This document shows positions 1-10,200 of a DNA stretch of 64,000 bases, one piece after another (position 1 is the first letter of the stretch; every line of letters starts with the position of its first letter). The DNA comes from Berghia stephanieae (taxonomy: Eukaryota > Mollusca > Gastropoda > Nudibranchia > Aeolidiidae). The stretch lies in the NCBI GenBank assembly GCA_034508935.3, contig CM067444.1, positions 26,602,191-26,666,190 on the forward strand, given 5' to 3'. The notes under the pieces were generated by a model. The model did no database searches. It was not told the DNA's origin and saw only the letters and a program-made list of their open reading frames with translations. The position numbers and the translations under genes were made by a program.

Positions 1-162
1 GATTGTGTGACTTACAACATCTTCACTTATGAAGATGGTGTTCAGAAAACATAAGGACAAAGCCAACGGTAATCCAGTCGAATGCCATATAAAAGATTAG
101 AAAGAGGTTAGAGGAGCAGGTATTGGGAGTGAAAAATCTGAATAGGTATAGTATGTTTGTGT

Positions 163-745
163 TTAAAAAAAAGGGTTTTACGGTGCTTGCAACACATTTA
201 GGTCATATCAGCGCCAGTAAAAAGGAACAAAATTGGATAGTAATAAGTTCTAGAATTACAATTAAAGCGCCCAAGAAAAGGCAAGACAAAGGGGAATTGG
301 TTCAATAGAAACAGATGCAGATTCCAAGACATCTCTCGAGCATTTAGTTGAGATCACCCAAAAGTCTCATCCAGATACAGCACAGGTCCCCACCAAGAGG
401 AACGCAGAATTGTTTACAAATCATACATATGTAAAAGGAATAATAATACAGTGCATAACGGGGAGATGATTTACAAGGAAAAAAATATCATCTCCCAAAA
501 ACCAAACTATACATTTGACTGTTTCCATTTCAGCCAGGGCCAGAACAGAACCAAGTAATCTCATTTCAAGACAAAGACAGAAAGCAAGTTGGAGAACAGA
601 TATTTGGGGATATTTGGGGATAGAAGACACAACAAGTACCTCCCTGCCCACTATGAGAGGTCAGGAACCCCACCCAGATATAGAGGGATAGAAGACACAG
701 CAAGTACCTCCCTGGCCACTATGAGTGGTCAGGAACCCTACACAG
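163..745 (-). repeat. Repeat family D (~500 bp, A-tailed), copy 1
   Basis: Reverse copy of a repeat ending in GCAAGCGCCGTAAAACC plus an A-rich tail. Five copies occur in the window. Here the 5' head (TCCTGACC-type sequence with CATAGTGGGCAGG) is present twice in tandem, about 621-680 and 684-745. It resembles a SINE or other non-autonomous retroposon; no coding capacity is seen. Confidence 0.75.
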
Positions 746-1020
746 GAACAGGTGTGTAAGAAATTGTGCCATACAAAGCAGAAATAAAAGATAACAAATC
801 GATCCCGGGCTGTAAAAGTTTAAAAGGCTGCAGCTCTCTTTTAAAGAGTTTTTGAAAAGAACATAAGTTAAGGAAAGTTGCGATCTGAAAGGAATGCAAT
901 ATAAAAGATTAGAAAGCTAAAGATGGTATGAGATATGCCAGTTCAGTAATTCAAAGAACTCCAACAAATATTGATATTTACATGAAATCATTTTTATATT
1001 AACATAATCACATAATCATC

Positions 1021-1215
1021 TCACAAGCCACTTTTTAAACCTAACAGATTCTTCACACTCTCCTTGTATTGAGTCAGTGACAGGTGGTCCTCCCCCTCGT
1101 TAAAGAGATCTGTAACAGCTTCCTTGTACTGCTGCACTTGAGGCAAATCACAAATGGCATCCTCATTGGACACGTCGTCAGGAAGATAGTCCAGTTTGGG
1201 GCCAGTTGACTTGGG
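1021..1215 (-). CDS. MRPS35: MRPS35 exon 9 (C-terminus and stop)
   Basis: Encodes 64 residues and TGA. It ends with [18 protein letters not shown], matching human ISQYKESVKRLLNVT. An acidic linker with [12 protein letters not shown] precedes it. The 3' untranslated region runs leftward into repeats; I could not fix a polyadenylation site. Confidence 0.94.
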   Translation of the reverse strand, partial: PKSTGPKLDYLPDDVSNEDAICDLPQVQQYKEAVTDLFNEGEDHLSLTQYKESVKNLLGLKSGL

Positions 1216-4200
1216 CTGGAATTAAAAATCAAAGTTCCAGAAGAGGGTGGAGGAGCAGGTATTGGGAGTGAAAAATTTGAACAGGTATGAATGACTGCGG
1301 TGTAATGGTAGCACGTCTGACCGGTAATCAGAAGGTTTGAGGTTCAATCCCCAGTCGAGGTCGACTGATTTTTTTGGAATGTTTCTTTTTTCTTGTATTT
1401 TTCTTTCTAGCTTTGTCTGGCACCTTTTATACACACTTGTTCAGTTCTTTATGAAATTGTGCCATACAAAGCAGAAATATGGGACAGCGTGGCTCAGCCG
1501 TATGGTCTTTGCTTCGTACCCAAAAGGTACTGAGTTCTACTACCCGCCTGTTGTGTGGCCTTGAGCAAGTCACCCAGCCTTAGCTCACTTTACGGCGCTG
1601 CACTGCGGCTGACGCCTGGGTTATTCCAGTCTTCCCTTGGAATAGACCCTAAAGAAAAATTTCCCCTTAGGGATGAATAAAGGGAATTTATTTACTTATT
1701 TATTTTATTTATTATTTAAATAACGATATTGTCATAAATAAAAGCATCACCCCAAAAAATCTTATAAAAGAACAAAATACCATTCTGTGAATATTCAGCT
1801 TACACCAGCCTACAAGAAAAATCATGAAAATCATCACAGTTCCAGAATGTAGAATAAAATGCATTATTTTCTGTTTCTAATGCTTTTTTATTTATTGATT
1901 GAGGAAGGCTTTTCAGCCTGAACCATTCCATATTCGGTAATTTGTTGTTTTTTTGTTATTGATATCTTTTGTTTCATACTGCCAAGGCTACGTCTTCAGA
2001 CATCCTAGTACTTATGATGAACCAGTAAGTTTAATTAAATGGTGGAAATATTGAGAAATCATAAATCATGAGAGTTTTTCAACTTTATCAACAAGAATTC
2101 AAGATCAGAAGCTCCCTAACAATGAGAGATTCTTCTAAATATTGTTGACCTTTCGAATATCTTGTTAACTAAAGAGAGCAAATTCATCTCAATTAAAAAA
2201 CAAAACGAAAAAAACAAACAGACCCCCCCCCCTCAAATTAAAAAAAAACAAAAAAAAAAACATCCAAAACAACCAAGAATTGGATAATAATCGGGACTGG
2301 ATGGTTCAGACCCAGCTGTATTTCTGTATTAATCTCACCTCTGTGCCCTTAATCGTTTTGAGAAGTGTCATCATTGACTCTCGTGACTTGTTGATGTCCC
2401 AGAAATATTTTTCCATGTCTGACAACTGCTTCATGGCCTCCCATGGCTCTGTTTTCTGTATGTTACAAAAAAAAAAAAAAAAAAAAAAAAGAACTTTACA
2501 AAATCTCTTTATTCTTGTGATTGCCCAAAAGAAAGAAATAATTCAATTAAAACTTTAATTAAACAATCTGATGTGTATTTCAATGAGAAAAAAAGGAAAA
2601 GGATACTGGGATATTTAATCTTATCAGTTAATGTGAAGCTAAATCCACTTTCCAATAGACTTATAACCTATACAAAGGGTAGTAAGCAATTATTCAACAA
2701 GATATGAAGTGAGTAGAAAAGTGCCAGAAGACAATAGAGAATAAAAAAATTTTTCGCGGCGGTGGTGGGGTTTGAACCTGCGACCTTATTGGTACGACAA
2801 CTCCGCCTGGCAGGTGAGAGCGTGGCTCTACCGTGTGAGCTATCCACGAACACAAAAATATTCGTTTCAAACCCAAAGTCATTTCTAGATCCCTCTCTCA
2901 CCCACTTCTTGAGATCGCCGATTCGTTCGCCACCATCGCGAAGTAATTTTGACCAGCAGTTAAGCTTAATAGCCAATATTCTCATCACAAACATATAACA
3001 TAGAAACGATTGAGACATTGAGTATGCTCCGGTGTATGGGGTGAATTTTTAATTCAGAAAAGTGAGTGGAGCAGGCACTTATGTTGGTGACAACAAGATA
3101 TGAAGTGAGTAGAAAAGTGCCAGAAGACAATAGAGAATAAAAAATTTTTTCGCGGCGGTGGTGGGGTTTGAACCTGCGACCTTATTGGTACGACAACTCC
3201 GCCTGGCAGGTGAGAGCGTGGCTCTACCGTGTGAGCTATCCACGAACACAAAAATATTCGTTTCAAACCCAAAGTCATTTCTAGATCCCTCTCTCACCCA
3301 CTTCTTGAGATCGCCGATTCGTTCGCCACCATCGCGAAGTAATTTTGACCAGCAGTTAAGCTTAATAGCCAATATTCTCATCACAAACATATAACATAGA
3401 AACGATTGAGACATTGAGTATGCTCCGGTGTATGGGGTGAATTTTTAATTCAGAAAAGTGAGTGGAGCAGGCACTTATGTTGGTGACAATTGGCTATTAA
3501 GCTTAACTGCTGGTCAAAATTACTTCGCGATGGTGGCGAACGAATCGGCGATCTCAAGAAGTGGGTGAGAGAGGGATCTAGAAATGACTTTGGGTTTGAA
3601 ACGAATATTTTTGTGTTCGTGGATAGCTCACACGGTAGAGCCACGCTCTCACCTGCCAGGCGGAGTTGTCGTACCAATAAGGTCGCAGGTTCAAACCCCA
3701 CCACCGCCGCGAAAATTTTTTTTATTCTCTATTGTCTTCTGGCACTTTTCTACTCACTTCATATCTTGTTGTCACCAACATAAGTGCCTGCTCCACTCAC
3801 TTTTCTGAATTAAGCAATTATTCCAATTATTCAATGTCAAAAAAAAAAAAAAGCATACTTAAGTAAGGATATAGCTCATTTTTGGTTGGATAGTTTGCAT
3901 TTCTTAAATATAGAATTCAACCAATTATTTAAAAATTAAGATTTATGATTCTTTATCTAGTTAAACCAAGAAGTTTTCAAATGATAGCGTGAGAGGAAGA
4001 TGGTGAAAAAAAACCCAACTCCTTTTGTGACATATTTTTCCATCCACATCCTGTATATATATAAAAAAAACCCCAACAAAATAGCGTGCATGACTTGTGT
4101 GTTTTAATCAATTTTTATGATTTCTTTTTTCACAATAAATACTACAGTAGCTTAATCACACGTTCTTTGAGATTTGCAGTGTCTTAGGTTTGATTCACGT

Positions 4201-7200
4201 CTGATGCACGGAAGATCAGAAAATAAAAATCCCTAAAGCGACAAAATTCCCAATAAAAATTTTGAGGTTAGAGATCTCAAATCTCATCACAGCGAAGCAT
4301 AACATTGAATCTCATGAATGACAATTTTCCACTTCTGGTTATTCTCTGTTCATGTTTTTTTTTTCTTTCTCCTACCCATCAGATCTCTGACATAATCCGA
4401 TACACAAAAGCCTGTTCTATATGTCAGTCAATTACCTACCCATGATTCAAAATAAACAGCAGTCAGTACAAATTGAAGAAAGTCCAAATTCTGGGATTTT
4501 AAAGGGCACCTGCAATCAAAAAGAATGAGGGATGTTGATAAAAGAAAGGAAATGAAAGTACAAATAAAAGATAAGAAAATTCACAAAGCAAACTTGAAAT
4601 CCAGAGATATTGTATTTTATAACAACTTGATCAGACATATTCGAGTGTAAAGAAAAAAATTATTGAAACCATTGACTGCCACTTAGCTGAAGATAAAAAA
4701 TTTGGGGCATTCGAATGAGTTCAAGGAAACTATACTTGACTGTGGCTGTATTCCAAATCTCCAGTAAAAATTATATCGCAATATTCTCCATAGATCATTT
4801 CAATTAAGTAGCTTTCAGATCCCTTCGACTAAAGCTGAGACTTTTCAACTCAAACGTGAAGTCTGTCCTACTGTATGGATGTGAAACTTGGAATGCATCA
4901 CAGGCATGTATAAGGAGGATACAGATTTTCATAAACAGGTGCATACGTAAGTTACTCAGAATAAAACGGATGGATAGAACCCAGCAGAAACCAGTGGGAG
5001 AGAAAATGGGAAGAAGACGATGGAGGTGGATTGGACACACCCCTAGAAAGAATGACTCCACTATAACAAAGAAAGTGTTGGACTGGAACCCTCAGAGCAG
5101 AAGATCAAGGGAAGGTCACGGGGAACATGGAGAAGAATTAAAGAAGCTGATATACAAAGAAGTGAAAAGACATGGAATGAGATAAAAAAGTTAGCTCAGA
5201 ATAGAGGATGGAAACTGTCTGTGGCCTATACCCTGATCCAGGGTGAAAACGCAATGATGATAATTGTGACAGGCGATTTTCATTCGCCAAGCGTCTTTTT
5301 CAAAACCACTTCAAATTTTAGTGGACAACAATATTTACAAAAGGAAATTAACACCTTGAGTTAAAACACTCAAAACATGGACAGTCTTTTCTCCAATAAA
5401 GCTCAATGTTAACATAAAACGGCACTAAATTTTGCTAACGTGATTTGGTCAATAAAAAGGAAACTTTCCCATTGTTCACGGAACGCTAATCTTACCACCC
5501 CCGTTCCGCCTTAGACTTATTCATCTGTTCAATTGCCTATCCATTGTCTGCATATCTCCTGCTAATTACCCTTTCCAAACAAGACTCCAGGTGCGCCTGA
5601 GGTTCGCGTCTCTTTTAAGAGTAGCTAAATCACAATTAATATTCTAGCTTTCCGCTATCTCCTACCCAGTTGTTAATCAAAAGCATCTGAACATCATTGG
5701 CCATCTAATTAGGACATTCTTTCTGATTGGCTGTCCCCACAATTGTTTGGCGTGGCCTTATTTTACAAAACCAAATTCATTTCAGAACTGAGTCACACAC
5801 CACACACACACTAAGAATCCCAAGAAAGAAGAACCAATTTCAAACTTCAAACTTGTAAAAAGTTCAACTGTCTCTCGGTTGGAGGTAATTATTATTGGTT
5901 AACTTGTTCAAAGTGGAACGAAATATTACTGTGAATTCAATGCTTAACCTACCATTACTATTATAATTTGTGTATATTTTATTTGTGCTTTATTCTATGG
6001 ATGTTTGTAAGTTGAAATACTTGTACAAAACTATAAGTATATTATACTATAGTTAACATTTGTTTATGATCCATGCTATTATTTTCATTTATATTCAATA
6101 TGTATATTGCTTGATGTATGTAATCTACCGCCAATCCCCGGCTACACATCATAATAATCACAATTATAATTTATAAATTATAAAATAAAAGGACATAACC
6201 CTGTTAAATTCTCATCATGTAAGATAGCTCAACTGTCAGTTGATGTTTGATACAAATGCAATAACTGTAACCATTATCATGGAGTTACTGCTTCTCCTTG
6301 CCTTTGGTCGACAAATAAAAGCTATTATGATGTGTCACTCAAGGACGATCCGGTGGCGAAAGATAAAATAGATTTGGCCCTCAGACCTTTTTGTTTAAAC
6401 TCTTAATTGGAAGGTCCTTGCCTAGCACCCAGTCCCTGATGTCAGTCCTCGCCGACACCAGAACTTTCCTGTCAGCCCGTAGCCACAACACACTGTTGTG
6501 AAGTCAAGAACCCTGGAACCAGGAGCCAAACCTTGAACTAGCTGATACAGCCTCGTCATTTGCCTCAATCAAGCAAGCCGGCTGTATAAAAGATAAGCCA
6601 AACGGGCTCATACCATTTTCAAATGAATCACACTCGCTGACACAGATGATTAAAAATAAATAAATAAATCAATAAATAATAAATTAGATCCACTCAATTA
6701 GAGCTATTCTTCCTGAAATTAAATGAATACAGGAATAACAATTAGATTGTCAATTATATATCATCCATAATTTTCATTCTACCTTCCACTTATTCTCTCT
6801 ATCTCTTCCTGTAACAATCTAATTAAACTTATGTATAGAATTGTTATTATTGTATTGGGTGTTACTATTGTCTTGACTCACTTGTTATTACTACAATTAG
6901 TTATAAGGGACCCTAAGGCTATTCTTAATCATCCCTAGATTAAACCTGAGCTGTTTGTGGTGTAGGTTGAGGGTGCTGCTGGTAATGAGAAGCCATAGCG
7001 CGCATACTAGTTCGAATCCAGACCATTGAGCTTATTGTTTGGACTCGAACCACAATAAAACCACAAACTCCGCCACAATGATGATGACAAGCTTTCAGAT
7101 CAAGTGGCTTTCCATTATCAACTTTGTCGTGAACAAATAACATCATGATAATCCACCTCACCTGTCTGTTTCCAGCTCCACTTCATCTGTCTGTGAGTTG

Positions 7201-10200
7201 TAGCGATCACCAACTAACCGTATGAATTTGTCTCTAGCATGATAGTCCAAGTCAAGGTCAGAAACGCAGAACTGTAAGAAGGAATTGTAATCTTAGTGTA
7301 AGCTTGAAATCAATGCAAGTGATTTAAGTTTACATATAGAAATGACAAAATTGGGGGGTGGGATGGTTGAGTGGATAAGACATTACAGTTGTAAACAGGA
7401 GCATTGGAATCAAACATTTTTTTTCTTTCTTTGGACCAAGAAAATTAGCCTCTTTTGCTCACTGTGCGACATTGCACTGTGGTCCTTTCTTGAAATGGAC
7501 CGCAAAGAATAGTTTCTCTTGAGGATCAATATATATATATATTTTTAAAATGTTGCTAAGATTACCTTGATTTTGGCTAACCGTGCTCTAGGGTCTCGTA
7601 ATGTTGGTCTGGCAGAAATATAATCAGATGTGACTTGCTCAATGGGAAAATGCTGTTTGCACTTTTCATCTGTGTCCAGTGCTGTTGGCCATTGTGTGCA
7701 ATACTCTGAAACGATTAGATATCGAAACACCTAATGAAAACCAACATTGAATTGTATGAAATGAACCAATGAGTTGGGTGGAGGTGAATGTAAGAATTGT
7801 TTTCTTTTGCATTGACTTGGTGTGTGAAGTTGGTTCTTTGGGTATAAATGGTACTATAATGTGCGATTGGATAAGGACAGCATAAAAAATAGTCCTTCAG
7901 AGTCACTTTATGGATCATGAAGCCGGAATTTATCATTTTAAAAATATTTAAATAAGATCAAATACCATTTCTGCTGGGTTGACAGAGGTGTCATTACTGT
8001 TCCATAAGTAGGTTATGCAAATCATACCCTTGGCTTCCTGAGGCTACCAGTGCCCCCCAAAGGCATACAATGCTTTAGTCAGACCCGTATTTAAATATGC
8101 GTGCAAAGTGTGGGAACCTTATCATCAAGGCCACATCAAGAAAATCGAACAAGCTTAAAGGGCAGCTTCGAGGTTTGTCACCAACAATTACTTGCATGAA
8201 ATAGAATGTGTTACTGAGGCCCTGAAATTGTTGCAGTGGAAAACACAGAGAATGCGGAAAGAAAAACGCCTCCAACTTCTACACAGAACAGTACATTCCA
8301 GCAAAACAGCAGTAACTCTACCACAGTATTTTATCAAACAACACTGTACATTCACAAGAAATTATCATAGCAGTAAGTTCACAATTCCAACACACAGAAC
8401 CAACACATATAAAAAAAGTTTCTTCCCAACAACCATCGAGGAATGGCACACTCTCCCATCAGAAATCCTAGATATTACCAACAACAACAAATTTGGTCAA
8501 CTATTAATCATTTATCGTTCACCTCAATAACACAATAATGGAGAAAGTCACCACATAATTGTATAACATCTGCGGTAATGGGTAATCCGCCTTTTGCAGA
8601 TAAAGATGTTGAACTTGAACTTGAACATTTGGTATGACACTCGCTTTCAGATCTGAAGATCCTGGGTCAGAGCCTCGCTCAATGCATAGTTGAGTCTTTG
8701 GATAGGCTCTTTACTCACACTCTCTCACTGTACTCAGGTGCAAAATGGGTACCTAGCCGTTAACAGCGTTGTCTCTGTCAGAAAAAAATTGTAATATCAC
8801 CTAACATTCGTCATGTCCCATCCTACATATTAAGTGTAGCTGTTGGTCAGGGACCCAATGTAAAGCGCTTTGAGATAAGTTTGGAGGATATTGCGCTATA
8901 TAAAAGCTAAAAAAAAAACCCCTCAATTTCAGAGATTGGAATGTAATTCCTTACCTTTAAGAGCTTCACAGTGTTTGGTGATGTGGGCAGGTGTCAAGTG
9001 CAAGAAGTTTGGGATCTTCATCAGCTCCAAATTTGCATATTTGCCAGGAACAACTCCCTCATTTTCTATTGAGGACTGGCAATGAAAAAACAAGATAAGG
9101 ATGTGGTGGTCATGATTCACATACACAGAGCCAGCTAAACTAATCATTTGATGTCATGCTCTTATAAACCCCGGGGTCACAAAAGTGATCAGTAGGTAGA
9201 ACACTCACATCACGTGCAAGGGGATCAGTATCAATCCGTGATGCAGTCAAGATTTTATGACCTAAACATTCATTGGATTATTAATTTGTATTCAAGTTAG
9301 CAATACTTAAAAATAATAAATCTTAAGGTTGTATCAACGCTTAAGGGGAAGAAAGGACAGATGAAAAGTTATAGATTTTCTTTGTCAAAATGATACTAGG
9401 CTGCTAGAAGCTGTGGACTGTAAAAAGTAATAAACAAAATTTAATATAATAGCTTCAAAAAAGAACAAAATACCAAACACGGAATGTTTCGGGCTCAAAA
9501 CCCTTCTTCAGCCACAATAAAGACATAATTCATACCTGCCAACCCATAGTAAAAAAAAAAAAGGATGCTGCTTCAAAAAAAATAGGAGTCTAGGAAAAAA
9601 AAATAGGGGTAAGCAATGTTAAGAGAAAAAAAAACAAAACAAGCTTACCCTAGGCGTAGCGGCGCAATCATCTATAGATATAACCCGGAAACAACAATTG
9701 TTGAGGTGTACTGGCTAACGAATGGTATGAGGTATTAATAAGCCAAGGTGAGGTCTGAATAATTATGTGTAATTGTAAATAACAATCCTTTCCTTCAGTC
9801 AGGGAGAAAACAAAACTGATTCTATATATCATAAAATAATACAGGCAAGCAGGTGGCTTCCACTGATAGAAAAAAAACATAATTAATTAATTTTAAAAAT
9901 TGGAGTTTCCCAAAATCTGGCGGGGTGAGGTAAAATAAAGAAAAAATCGGGGTAAATCCGATTTTATCAGGGTACTTGGTAGGTATGCATAATTGCATCA
10001 CTAAATTCCAGATAGACGACAGAGATATTTTTTAGTCCTCTCTGTAAAAAAATCTTGGAAAGTAAACAAAAAAAAGGCCTTTTTTTAAGCTGACCAATTC
10101 AAGGTGGGAACTACAAGTCCTTGCCCCTGTGAAACAGGAAGTATGACAGGTGAACATCCTATAGAATTACCCTCTGCCCTGCAGTGAGTTACAATTGGTG

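Noticed and set aside
2754-2851. Genuine tRNA genes in the 2.7-3.7 kb units, in the family G heads (36062) or in the family F core (1290)
   Set aside because: A and B boxes are good, but cloverleaf pairing in the acceptor arm is poor and all occur as parts of dispersed repeats, so tRNA-derived repeats fit better.
2695-3486. Hammerhead ribozyme in the 396-bp unit
   Set aside because: The closest stretch reads GTGATGAGAAT, lacking the essential first C of the core, and no paired GAAA segment was found.
2668-3808. Three near-identical 75-116-residue proteins
   Set aside because: They are translations of the 396-bp tRNA-like repeat, open in several frames and both strands, with no codon signature.
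5270-6140. Possible solitary LTR of an old LTR retrotransposon starting near TGTGACAGGCG
   Set aside because: The start and the A-rich signal-like regions look suggestive, but I could not identify a matching end, a clear target duplication or any internal coding part. Treated as unassigned intron sequence.
8192-8530. Independent 112-residue gene
   Set aside because: It is the C-terminal part of a non-LTR reverse transcriptase fragment.
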